This document shows, in pieces, positions 51,334 through 59,816 of a stretch of 60,145 bases of DNA. Location: the NCBI GenBank assembly GCA_014378085.1, contig JACMOJ010000330.1, forward strand, positions 1 through 60,145, written 5' to 3'. The stretch comes from Burkholderiales bacterium. Lineage in GTDB: Bacteria > Pseudomonadota > Gammaproteobacteria > Burkholderiales > Usitatibacteraceae. The stretch's first letter is position 1; each line of letters opens with the position of its first letter. The notes beneath the pieces are model-generated. The model was given only the letters and a program-made list of their open reading frames with translations. It was not told where the DNA came from and did not search any database. Both the position numbers and the translations under genes were made by a program.

Positions 51334-52092
51334 ATGCAATTACTATATTCGCAACTAACCAGACGCCACCATCCAGGCGATGAAGACGAGTTGTTTAGCG
51401 TTTGGCAAGTGCTATTCCGCGCCTCAATTATCTTGATGTTTTCCCTCGTTGTTTTCTCGCTGATAACCGGTTGTTCACACATCGAACCGCGCGTCGAAAT
51501 TGTGATGCCCACTACGTCTGCGCCGCGCCAAGAGGTCCATGTGCCGGTGATCAATGGCGCAATTTTTCAAACGGTGAATGCCCCTCGACCGCTGTTTGAG
51601 GACCAAAAGCCAGGTCGTGTCGGCGACATCTTGACGGTGGCGATTGTGGAAAAAACCAGTGCCTCTCGTTCTTCAAAATCGAGTTCTGCAAAAACCTCTG
51701 ATACCAAAGCGGCGGTGCCAGCGCTGGCGGGTCTTCCCGGCAAATCTTTCCTTAGCGCACAACTCGCGGCAAATGCGGCCAACACGTTTGAAGGCAAAGG
51801 TGAAACGGCAAACGACAACACGTTTACCGGGACCTTGACCGTCACCGTAGTGAGTGTGTTGCCCAACGGGAACTTGGTGGTAGCCGGTGAAAAGCAAATT
51901 GGCATCAACCACAACACCGAATCGATTCGTTTCTCCGGCGTCGTCAATCCGTTGACCATCCAAGCCGGTAACGTGGTGCAGTCGCCGCAGGTCGCTGATG
52001 CTCGTTTGGAGTATCGCGGTAAAGGCTACATCGATGAAGCGCAACGCATGGGCTGGTTGCAACGCTTTTTCCTCAACGCGTTTCCCTTCTAA
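51334..52092 (+). CDS. flgH: Flagellar L-ring lipoprotein FlgH
   Basis: Outer-membrane ring protein. The lipobox LITGC is clear, but its Cys falls at about residue 47, well after the usual 18-22, because of a 34-residue N-terminal extension. Either an internal ATG at 51436 is used or the extension is real; AAGGA at 51319 favours the upstream ATG. The mature part has RPLFEDQKPGRVGDILTVAI, TGTLTVTVVSVLPNGNLVVAG and the end YRGKGYIDEAQRMGWLQRFF. The family call is secure; the start is not. Confidence 0.93.
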   Translation: MQLLYSQLTRRHHPGDEDELFSVWQVLFRASIILMFSLVVFSLITGCSHIEPRVEIVMPTTSAPRQEVHVPVINGAIFQTVNAPRPLFEDQKPGRVGDILTVAIVEKTSASRSSKSSSAKTSDTKAAVPALAGLPGKSFLSAQLAANAANTFEGKGETANDNTFTGTLTVTVVSVLPNGNLVVAGEKQIGINHNTESIRFSGVVNPLTIQAGNVVQSPQVADARLEYRGKGYIDEAQRMGWLQRFFLNAFPF

Positions 52093-52101
52093 GTCGCCGC
52101 A

Positions 52102-53229
52102 GTGTTAACGCCACAGAAATTAATGAGATCACTGCTCATTACCGCGCTGATGCTAATGCTCATCAGCGCAATGATTAATCCTGTACGGGCAGAGCGCATC
52201 AAGGATATTTCGACGGTGCAAGGCGTGCGTAGTAATCAATTAATCGGTTACGGATTGGTTGTCGGCCTTGACGGCTCGGGTGACCAAACAACACAGACGC
52301 CATTTACGGTCCAAAGTTTGACAAACATGTTGTCGCAACTGGGTGTGCAGCTGCCACCCGGAACAAACCTTCAGCTGCGAAATGTCGCCGCGGTGATGCT
52401 AACGACGAGCTTGCCACCGTTTGCGAAACCCGGGCAGCAGATTGACGTAACAGTGTCTTCGCTTGGTAACGCAAAGTCACTGCGTGGTGGCACGTTGCTG
52501 TTGGCCCCGTTGAAGGGAGCAGACACACAGATCTACGCGATGGCACAGGGCAATGTCATCATCGCTGGTGCGGGCGCATCGTCTGGCAGCAGCAAAGTGC
52601 AAATTAATCAATTAAACGCGGGGCGCATTCCCGCAGGTGCCACCGTTGAACGTGCAGTGGCGTCGCCATTTTCGACGTCGGAATCACTTCATTTTGAGCT
52701 CAACACGGCGGATTTTTCGACCTCCAGCAAACTTGCCGAAGCGATAAATCGGCGGATGGGTCCCGGCACCGCGAATCCGCTGGATGGTCGCGTCATTCAA
52801 GTCAAATTTCCCCAGAATGCGAATGATCGTGTGGCGTTCATGGCGGATCTGGAAAACCTCGAAGTTGAGAGTGTCTTGCCACCCGCAAGGATCGTCATCA
52901 ACGCCAGAACGGGCTCGGTGGTGATGAACCGGATGGTGACGTTGGAGCCCTGTGCGGTCTCCCACGGCAATCTCTCCGTGACGATTAATTCCACCCCGCA
53001 GGTAAGTCAGCCCGCGCCGTTTAGCCGGGGCGAAACGGTGGCAACAGAGAAGAGCGAAATTACGGTCAAACAGGAGCCGGGACAGGTGCTGCTGCTCGAC
53101 GGGGGCGCCAAATTAGCCGATGTGGTGAAGGCGCTGAATTCAATCGGCGTTGCACCGCAAGACTTGCTGGCCATTCTGCAAGCGATGAAATCGGCGGGCG
53201 CGCTAAAAGCCGAAATCGAAGTTATTTGA
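52102..53229 (+). CDS. flgI: Flagellar P-ring protein FlgI
   Basis: Periplasmic ring around the rod. A signal peptide (ends near NPVRAERIKD) is followed by RIKDISTVQGVRSNQLIGYG, LVVGLDGSGDQTTQTPFT, NVAAVMLTTSLPPFAKPGQ and KLADVVKALNSIGVAPQDL. It has 375 residues. The GTG at 52102 or ATG at 52123 may start it; the signal peptide works from either. Confidence 0.96.
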   Translation: MLTPQKLMRSLLITALMLMLISAMINPVRAERIKDISTVQGVRSNQLIGYGLVVGLDGSGDQTTQTPFTVQSLTNMLSQLGVQLPPGTNLQLRNVAAVMLTTSLPPFAKPGQQIDVTVSSLGNAKSLRGGTLLLAPLKGADTQIYAMAQGNVIIAGAGASSGSSKVQINQLNAGRIPAGATVERAVASPFSTSESLHFELNTADFSTSSKLAEAINRRMGPGTANPLDGRVIQVKFPQNANDRVAFMADLENLEVESVLPPARIVINARTGSVVMNRMVTLEPCAVSHGNLSVTINSTPQVSQPAPFSRGETVATEKSEITVKQEPGQVLLLDGGAKLADVVKALNSIGVAPQDLLAILQAMKSAGALKAEIEVI

Positions 53230-53265
53230 TTTCCGGCAAACGTACTTCACGATGCACACTTCTAT

Positions 53266-54483
53266 ATGAAAAACGTCATTTTAAACGACCAGTCGTTATC
53301 CTTTGATGCGAGATCGCTTGGTGATCTGAAGCGCTCCGCCGCGTCGCAGCAGAGCGGCGCGATCAAGGAGACGGCAAAACAGTTTGAAGTGTTGTTTACA
53401 AATATGCTCATGAAATCGATGCGGGATGCATCTCCTAAAGATGGCATGATGAGTTCGAGTGCCGGTGATATGTATACCGGCATGTTGGATCAGCAGTTTG
53501 CGCAGAAGATAGCCTCGCGCGGGACCGGCCTAGCCGACGTGATTGCGCGGCAGCTCGGTGGTGCAACAGCCAAGAATGAAAAAGCTGCCTCGTCGGCGGC
53601 TCTCGGTGAGTCGTCTAGTGCGGTGGGTGCTGAAGCAAATCGCGCCACCATGCGCGCGCTTGGCAAGGGCCAAAAGTCCAAGATCATGCCAACTGAAGCG
53701 AGGTCAATTTCGGTTCGTTTTGCAGAAAACAATGGGCTTAACCAGCTTAACCAGCCAAGCCAGCCAAGCCAACTTAGGCAGAACCAGCCAAGCCAGTCAG
53801 GCCAGCCAAGCCAGCTACTACCACCAAACCAGCTCATCCGTCCGCCTAAGGCCGCGGTCTCGCCGCCACCAGTGACGAGCGAGCAGACACCGGCACCAGC
53901 CGGTGGCCTCGCCGCGAATTCCAGCGAGCCGCAGCGAGTTGGCGCCAAACCAATCAGTGCCGCCGTCGAAAAGGTGGTGGATAAAACCGCTGCGTTCTTC
54001 GATCAAATGAAAGTACACGCTAACGAAGCCGCAACGGCGACAGGCATCCCGGCCAAATTTATGTTGGGGCAGGCGGCACTAGAGTCTGGCTGGGGGAAGC
54101 GTGAAATTCGCCGCGCAGATGGTACCCCAAGCCACAACTTATTTGGCATTAAGGCAGGTGCAAACTGGACAGGCTCAACTGTTAGCGTCACCACCACTGA
54201 GTACGTGAATGGCATGCCGCGTCAATCGGTTGAAAAGTTTCGCGCTTATTCCTCTTATGCTGAAAGCTTTAAGGATTACGCGGCTCTAATCACAAAAAGC
54301 CCACGGTACAGCGCGGTGATTGGCAATAGTAATTCTGTAGACGGCTTCGCTACGTCACTACAGCGCGCCGGCTACGCCACCGACCCGCGCTATGCTGAAA
54401 AACTGTCGCGCACCATTAACCACGTGATTGCCATCGCTAGGTCCAGGACAGATGCGCCTGCTGCCAGCTGGAATCAGGCCTAA
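53266..54483 (+). CDS. flgJ: Rod assembly protein and peptidoglycan hydrolase FlgJ
   Basis: A two-domain protein. The N-terminal rod-cap domain (about 30-100) has KETAKQFEVLFTNMLMKSMR and GMLDQQFAQKIAS. The C-terminal glucosaminidase domain (about 245-395) that opens the wall has LGQAALESGWGKREI with catalytic Glu273. A long linker between them holds a repeated Asn/Gln/Pro/Ser tract (residues 158-190). At 405 residues it is longer than E. coli FlgJ (313), mainly due to the linker. FlgJ with a hydrolase domain is usual in Beta- and Gammaproteobacteria. Confidence 0.95.
   Translation: MKNVILNDQSLSFDARSLGDLKRSAASQQSGAIKETAKQFEVLFTNMLMKSMRDASPKDGMMSSSAGDMYTGMLDQQFAQKIASRGTGLADVIARQLGGATAKNEKAASSAALGESSSAVGAEANRATMRALGKGQKSKIMPTEARSISVRFAENNGLNQLNQPSQPSQLRQNQPSQSGQPSQLLPPNQLIRPPKAAVSPPPVTSEQTPAPAGGLAANSSEPQRVGAKPISAAVEKVVDKTAAFFDQMKVHANEAATATGIPAKFMLGQAALESGWGKREIRRADGTPSHNLFGIKAGANWTGSTVSVTTTEYVNGMPRQSVEKFRAYSSYAESFKDYAALITKSPRYSAVIGNSNSVDGFATSLQRAGYATDPRYAEKLSRTINHVIAIARSRTDAPAASWNQA
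53738..53817 (+). repeat. Imperfect 9-12-bp repeats coding for the FlgJ linker
   Basis: Units such as AACCAGCCAAGCCAGCC run in tandem with point changes, giving NQPSQPSQ-like peptide. The repeat is in frame and inside the gene. Confidence 0.8.
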
Positions 54484-54498
54484 GCGAGGTAGCCAAAA

Positions 54499-56124
54499 AT
54501 GTCACTGTTAGGGGTAGGTGCCTCTGGTTTGGCTGCGGCATACGCCGCGATCAATGCGACCAGTAACAACATTGCCAACGTCAACACGCCGGGATACTCG
54601 CGGCAGGCTACCGTACAAACTACCATGCCGGGACAATTTTCTGGCGGTGGTTTTGTTGGGCGTGGCGTCGCGGTTGAAACCATCCAGCGGGCTTTTGACG
54701 CGCAAGTAAATGGGCAAGTGCAGTTCACGCAGGCACAGTTGTCTGAGGCGTCGACCCAATCCGGTCTAATGCGGGCGGTCGACAAGCTGTTTGGAGCTGA
54801 CGACGTGGGAGCTGGATCCGCGCTCGACAATTTTTTCTCAAGCCTCACGCAAGCTTCGTCGCGGCCTGCCGATATGGCGTCGCGTGTGGCAGTCATATCG
54901 GAAGGGCAACAGTTAGCCACGCGCTTGAACCAAGCGTCGGGTCAGCTTGATGAGCAGGGCCGCAATGTTGATCTGGGTATCCGTGCAACGATTACCCAAA
55001 TTAACTCGCTGGCGCAAAAAGTTGCCAAATTGAACGATGCAATTTCGCTCGCGCAAGGAAGTGGACACACTCCGAATGATCTGATGGATCAGCGCGATGA
55101 AGTCATTCGTCAGCTCAATACACAAGTTGGCGTTTCAACCTTAGCGCAATCCGACGGCAGCCTCAATGTATTCCTATCGAGTGGCGCGGCACTGGTCCTC
55201 GGCAACACACCAGCCTCACTTTCGGTGAGCTACGATCCGGCCGACCCGCAGAAACAATTAGTCGGTGTCCGCTCTACCAACGGTGGGTTGACGAGTAACT
55301 TGCTACTGACGTCCGCAAGTTTGAACGGCGGGGCGTTGGCCGGGCAAATGAAGTTCCGCGATATCAACCTCGTCGACGCGAAGAACGAGTTAGGCCGGCT
55401 GGCGACGGCGGTGGCCAATACGTTTAATGCCATTCACGCGGCTGGCACTAACATGAATGGCACGGGTGGACAAGCGTTGTTCGCGTTGCCAGCACCGGTG
55501 GCATTCCCCAGCGCGCTCAATACCGGCACCGGTGCCATTTCGGTTAGCGTCACCACCGCGTCCAATTTACAGCCGAGTGACTATCGAATTGATTACGATG
55601 GCAGCCAATACGTCATTACGCGGCTACAGGATGGCACCAAAAATAACACGGCGACCATGCCGGTGACGCTTGATGGCATCGCGATCACGCTGGCCGGAAC
55701 ACCAGCGGCGGGCGACAGCTTTCAGCTACAACCGGTACGCAATGCGGCGGCGGGTATCAAGCTCGCATTCAGCGACCCGCGGACACTTGCCTTCGGGTTA
55801 TCAAACGCCACCGGGGACAACCGTAATGCACTCGCCTTGGCCGCAGTTGCCGAGCAGGCCACGCTCGGCGGGCTGACTTTTTCGCAGGCATTTGGCGAAA
55901 TTTCTGCCAAGGTCGGCACCACCACGCAAGGGCTCAATATCAGCGCGTCAATTGCCGACAAGTTGCACACGCAGGCACGTGCTGAACAATCGTCGGTGTC
56001 AGGCGTAAACCTCGACGAGGAAGCGGCGAAGTTGATTCGATTCCAACAAGCCTATCAGGCGTCGGCCAAAGTGATTGCGACGGCACAAACGCTGTTCCAA
56101 ACGGTATTAGATATGGGGCGCTAA
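54499..56124 (+). CDS. flgK: Hook-filament junction protein FlgK (HAP1)
   Basis: First hook-associated protein. The 541 residues open LGVGASGLAAAYAAINATSN and ANVNTPGYSRQATVQ, with the central D2 domain and the end VNLDEEAAKLIRFQQAYQAS plus VIATAQTLFQTVLDM. It lies 15 bases after flgJ. FlgN at 44686 should be its chaperone. Confidence 0.97.
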   Translation: MSLLGVGASGLAAAYAAINATSNNIANVNTPGYSRQATVQTTMPGQFSGGGFVGRGVAVETIQRAFDAQVNGQVQFTQAQLSEASTQSGLMRAVDKLFGADDVGAGSALDNFFSSLTQASSRPADMASRVAVISEGQQLATRLNQASGQLDEQGRNVDLGIRATITQINSLAQKVAKLNDAISLAQGSGHTPNDLMDQRDEVIRQLNTQVGVSTLAQSDGSLNVFLSSGAALVLGNTPASLSVSYDPADPQKQLVGVRSTNGGLTSNLLLTSASLNGGALAGQMKFRDINLVDAKNELGRLATAVANTFNAIHAAGTNMNGTGGQALFALPAPVAFPSALNTGTGAISVSVTTASNLQPSDYRIDYDGSQYVITRLQDGTKNNTATMPVTLDGIAITLAGTPAAGDSFQLQPVRNAAAGIKLAFSDPRTLAFGLSNATGDNRNALALAAVAEQATLGGLTFSQAFGEISAKVGTTTQGLNISASIADKLHTQARAEQSSVSGVNLDEEAAKLIRFQQAYQASAKVIATAQTLFQTVLDMGR

Positions 56125-56150
56125 CGTGGCGAACCTAAAGGACGACTGAC

Positions 56151-57350
56151 ATGCGTATCGGTACTGCATTTGCCCATCTTTCCAGTAGCGCCATGATCAT
56201 GGATGCTCAGGTCAAGATGTACTCCACCCAGAACCAGCTATCGACCGGCAAGAAAGTAAGCTCGCCGTCGGATGACCCGGTCAATGCGTCGCAGATTGTG
56301 ACGGCACAGGCTTCGGTTTCGCGCCAAGCCTCGTTCTCCGCGAACCAATCGTATTTGGAGGGCGAGCTACGCCAGCTTGAATTGACGCTCGGCTCAGTGG
56401 GCGATACAATTTCGACCGCGCGTGAAACGCTGGTTGCTGGTGGCAATGGCGCATTCAACAATTCGGATCGGCGCAGTATTGCCAATAGCTTGAGTTCTTT
56501 GCGTGCACAGTTAGTGTCGCTCGGCAACACCCGCGGTTCTGATGGTCAGCATTTGTTTTCCGGTTTTCAGAGCAACATGACACCCTTCTCACAATCCGGT
56601 GCCGCAATTGTATATGCCGGTGATGCTGGAACACGCGGAGTGCTGGTCGCAAACGGACTGGCGATTCAATCGAATGCCGACGGCCAAAGTTTATTTATGC
56701 AGCTTCCAACGGGCAATGGCACCTTTGCGACCAGTGTCGCGCCGACAAACGTCGGTAACGCCAGGATTGATACCGGCACCGTGACTTCGGCGGCGGCACT
56801 GACCGGGCAAAACTACGAGATTCGATTGACCGCCTCTGCAACAATCGATGTGGTGAATACCACCACCAACACCCTGGTGCAGTCGCAGGCTTATGTCGCC
56901 GGCCAAGCGATCAGTTTTGACGGCATGCAGATGACATTGACCGGCACGCCCGCGATCGGCGACAAATTTGTTGTCACCCAAGGCCAGAGCGGCAGCGTGT
57001 TTGACGCGCTCGATCAAGCCATCACGGCACTCAATACCACGGTGCTAAACGACACGGATCGCGCCAAAGTCAACGACGCTATCCGTCAGGCCTCCGCCAG
57101 TATGGAGCAGGCCTTTGATGTGGCGCTGGCAAAGCGATCTGAAGTTGGCGGACGCATGAATGCCCTCGAAACGGCATCACGCGTTGGCGCGGGCTTAGAG
57201 TTTGAAAGTAAATCGCTGCTTAGTACTCTTCAGGACCTCGATTATGCCGAGGCGGCATCCCGCTTTGCTTCGCAACAGACCGGGTTGCAGGCAGCGCTCG
57301 CGGCTTACGCGCAGACCAGCAAGATGTCGTTATTCGACTACATTCGTTAA
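56151..57350 (+). CDS. flgL: Hook-filament junction protein FlgL (HAP3)
   Basis: Second junction protein, flagellin-like. It shows QNQLSTGKKVSSPSDDPVNA near residues 28-47 and the C-terminal FESKSLLSTLQDLDYAEAAS. Length 399 is typical of beta- and gammaproteobacterial FlgL. It is the last gene of the flg run. Confidence 0.96.
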   Translation: MRIGTAFAHLSSSAMIMDAQVKMYSTQNQLSTGKKVSSPSDDPVNASQIVTAQASVSRQASFSANQSYLEGELRQLELTLGSVGDTISTARETLVAGGNGAFNNSDRRSIANSLSSLRAQLVSLGNTRGSDGQHLFSGFQSNMTPFSQSGAAIVYAGDAGTRGVLVANGLAIQSNADGQSLFMQLPTGNGTFATSVAPTNVGNARIDTGTVTSAAALTGQNYEIRLTASATIDVVNTTTNTLVQSQAYVAGQAISFDGMQMTLTGTPAIGDKFVVTQGQSGSVFDALDQAITALNTTVLNDTDRAKVNDAIRQASASMEQAFDVALAKRSEVGGRMNALETASRVGAGLEFESKSLLSTLQDLDYAEAASRFASQQTGLQAALAAYAQTSKMSLFDYIR

Positions 57351-57810
57351 CGGTTCACAAACTCGGCTTGCGCGCCGAACACAAAACGCAGCCGATAGAA
57401 AATTACGGGCGTCTGAAGGCTGAGCGTTGGGACGTGGCATGTGAAAAATGCCAAACGCGTTTATTGGCGGGCAGTTTCAGGCAAAAGTGTCTGAAAAACG
57501 CCGTCGATAAATGACTTTGCTTTCGCAATCGTTCTATCGATCAATCCGTATTCGAAACATCTAAATAGAGCCTTGTCATCCCAAGCGAAGTCGAGGGATG
57601 TGCTTTTGAAAGCATCAACAGCAGATTCCTCCGCTTCGCTACGCTGCGGTCGGAATGACATGTTGGGGAGTACGGGCGTCGGTAAGCTGATTGGAATGGA
57701 AAGTCTTAAAAGCAGATTCCTGTTCTCCGGTCTTCCTCGTCGCTGCGGTCAAAGATTCTATCGCTTCTAGTACGAGTACGTTACGCGTCCTGCGCCAATT
57801 CGCGGTAGAT
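57351..57810. other. 460-bp region after flgL with REP-like elements
   Basis: Between flgL and the convergent decayed PilZ gene. It has a palindromic element at 57574-57660 and a partial relative at 57711-57750. The open frames on both strands mostly translate the repeat and have no family resemblance. Confidence 0.6.
57574..57660. repeat. REP-like palindromic element
   Basis: Ends TGTCATCCC and GGAATGACA are near-complementary, the inner part is GC-rich and itself partly palindromic (AAGCGAAGTCGAGGGAT; CCTCCGCTTCGCTACGCTG). A partial second copy at 57711-57750 shares AGCAGATTCCT and CGCTGCGGTC. Such sequences are usually dispersed many times in a genome. Confidence 0.7.
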
Positions 57811-58704
57811 CTAGAGTTCTAACAACCGACGCAGATCGGCATTAATTTGTCCGAACTCACATCCCGTGCGGTGGATGCCTTTGTTCTTGTCGTTTTCAAC
57901 CGTCATGTTGTTGCGAACTAGTAAATCGAGTTCAAACAAAGTGTGCGCCTCATCAACCGCAAGGCGAAACGCCATCGACACCACGGCACCCTTTTCGCCA
58001 AGTTGCTCGGTTGATTGAATGAGAACACCGGATAGGCTGAGGTCGCGTCTCAAGCACGGCACCTTTGTCGTACGCCCCTTCAAACCAATCGTTGCGATGA
58101 TTTCGACGGGAATTCTCGATCCCTTGCGGACGGGCACCGCGGTGACGTTCGCCGGGTAAGACAAATGCAAATAGGGGAAGGGCGCCAGCGGCGACTTCAA
58201 GACAACCGTGCTAAACGAATAGGCATTACGTTTCCGGAACGCGCGACAGTGGAACTCTTTGCCTTCTTTGATAAACGCAACCGCGCCATCTTTTAGGGGG
58301 TGGGTCACTAGCATTGAGTGTTTATCGAGAAAACCTACCAGCTTCACCACGTTACGCTCGTCAGGATATCCATCAGACGACATTTGTATTGCCATACCCA
58401 CTTCGAACTTGGCGTTGGCGATGGTCACGCCCGGCGTGCCGGTATCGCTTAAGTTCGCTGGTGGCGCATTGGCGGCGTCCGCATCTTTGCTCGGGTAAGG
58501 CGTGGCATGGTGTGCGCCCGTCATTGTGCCCTCGGTGGCAGGTCGAAACAGGCCAATCTCAATCAGTCGCTCGATCTGGCTCATCGATTCGATGACAAAC
58601 CCTTGCCGTAGTAACAATTTTCAGGAGCGATCATAAACCGGCCATGGTAGCGGTCATCCAATCATGACTTCGTTTTTGCGTAGGGGAGCGAGATGGTTTG
58701 ACAT
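57811..58704 (-). pseudogene. PilZ-domain flagellar brake-like gene broken by two TGA codons
   Basis: From the ATG at 58704 the frame reads MSNHLAPLRKNEVMIG, TGA, PLPWPVYDRS, TGA, KLLLRQGFVIESMSQIERL and then an unbroken 268-residue frame to a stop at 57811. The PLPWPVYD...KLLLRQGFVI run is one continuous N-terminal domain with two stops inside (at 58654-58656 and 58621-58623). The C-terminal PilZ domain keeps RKGSR (RxxxR) and DLSLSGVLI (DxSxxG). A sigma-28-like promoter lies directly before 58704. Translation could restart at TTG 58617 or ATG 58584 and give a protein lacking the N-terminal strand. TGA ends other genes here, so recoding is unlikely. Confidence 0.72.
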
Positions 58705-58711
58705 ATCTTGA

Positions 58712-58738
58712 TTGTCGGCAGGTTCAGCCGATCCTTTA
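58712..58738 (-). promoter_or_regulatory. Sigma-28-like promoter of the PilZ gene
   Basis: On the minus strand: TAAAGGAT (6/8), exactly eleven bases, GCCGACAA (7/8). The -10 ends eight bases before the ATG at 58704, so a transcript begun here would be almost leaderless or would use a start further down. Confidence 0.6.
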
Positions 58739-59041
58739 GGTCTCATCGAGGCCCGGTTGAGGTCGAATTGCAGCCGAACTCAATTCCAACTTCGTGAAGG
58801 GATAGGAATTACTGAAGATTCTTGGTTTGATTGCGAACCACAATGCTGATGATGCACGCGCGAGGCCAAAACAGGCCGCGCAAAAGCGGAGTAAAGTCGG
58901 TTCAATCTGTGCGCTATTACGTCAACTCGCTCGCGCAACCGCTCGTGCAACCTATCTTGCAACCTGTTCGGCAAGGATGCGAGGCGGAAACGCGTTCCTT
59001 TGCATAAACGCTGTCGCTTTGGGCCATCGCAAAACCACGCT
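58739..59041. other. Region before the single-domain response regulator
   Basis: About 300 bases without a supported gene. TAAAGTCG (58901 region) resembles a sigma-28 -35 half but no -10 half follows at eleven bases. Confidence 0.4.
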
Positions 59042-59434
59042 ATGATTCTCTACGCTGAAGACAATCGCTTGAATCAAATGTTGTTCCAAGCCTACTTGGA
59101 AGAACGGCCAGAGTTTCCGGTCGTCATCGCGGACACCGTGGATGCCGCCATTGCGGAAGCACAGCGTGCGCGACCTCTCATCGCCTTTATCGACCTTGAT
59201 CTTAACGGGCGTCCCGGCGTCGACGTGCTGGTTGCGTTAAAGGCGATGGATAAAGCCGACCAGCAACCGATTTGGTGTGTGGCGTTAACGGCGAATTCTG
59301 GTCCGCTGTGCGCTGAACAAGCGCTCGCGCAAGGGTTCGACGATTTTTGGACGAAGCCAATTGAGCTGGCCGACACCCTGACCAAGATTGATGCACTTGT
59401 GAGCCGACTCCGGACACCCCGTCCGGCAGCGTGA
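59042..59434 (+). CDS. Single-domain response regulator (CheY-like)
   Basis: A 130-residue receiver with acidic ED at 6-7, Asp51 in FIDLDLNGRPGVD and Lys105 in FWTKPIEL. It is unlike both CheY copies and more like receivers of hybrid kinases. There is no output domain. I use the ATG at 59042 (MILYAEDN); the frame is open 14 codons upstream. The partner may be the sensor that begins at 59817 or the Hpt/kinase set at 3527-5841; both are guesses. Confidence 0.85.
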   Translation: MILYAEDNRLNQMLFQAYLEERPEFPVVIADTVDAAIAEAQRARPLIAFIDLDLNGRPGVDVLVALKAMDKADQQPIWCVALTANSGPLCAEQALAQGFDDFWTKPIELADTLTKIDALVSRLRTPRPAA

Positions 59435-59816
59435 CCGACACTTCCGCTCCTGCTCCCGCCCAAGCTCTCTTGGTCATTTAGCGCCCACCTGCAGCTCCCC
59501 CGCAGCCCCCACCCACAGCCCCACCCACAGCCCCACCCGCAGTCGCGACCTCCCGCTGCGAAAATTTTTCCGATAGCTGCCGTTTCGCGAGAAACAGGCA
59601 CGCAATTCCGGCCTTTATTACCCTAATGAAAATTTCCACCCTGCCGATAATTTCGTGAGGCGACGGGATTGTTTTGTCCGCGCCTAGGGTGACGCCTGAC
59701 CGGTCTGCTTTTGCCTGCGAGGCAGTGAAAGTGGATGGTGATGCGTCAGTTCGGTCCCCTTTAATTCGGGTCACATCAATTCAACATCTCTGCCTGCACC
59801 TGCGTGTGGGTATTCT
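59435..59816. other. 382-bp intergenic region with C-rich repeat
   Basis: No gene supported. It carries a 12-bp tandem repeat at 59503-59542. No sigma-28 match found. Confidence 0.5.
59503..59542. repeat. 12-bp tandem repeat (CAGCCCCACCCA)n
   Basis: Three units (13, 12 and 12 bases) and the first three bases of a fourth, following the response regulator gene. Confidence 0.85.

Noticed and set aside
58621..58656. Genetic recoding of TGA as an amino acid
   Set aside because: TGA is used as the stop in coupled ATGA overlaps (for example 2106-2109, 4705-4708, 14993-14996, 37035-37038), and tryptophan uses TGG in all genes. Two nonsense mutations are simpler.
58901..58935. TAAAGTCG as a sigma-28 promoter for the receiver gene at 59042
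   Set aside because: The sequence eleven bases downstream (GCGCTATT) does not match the -10 half.
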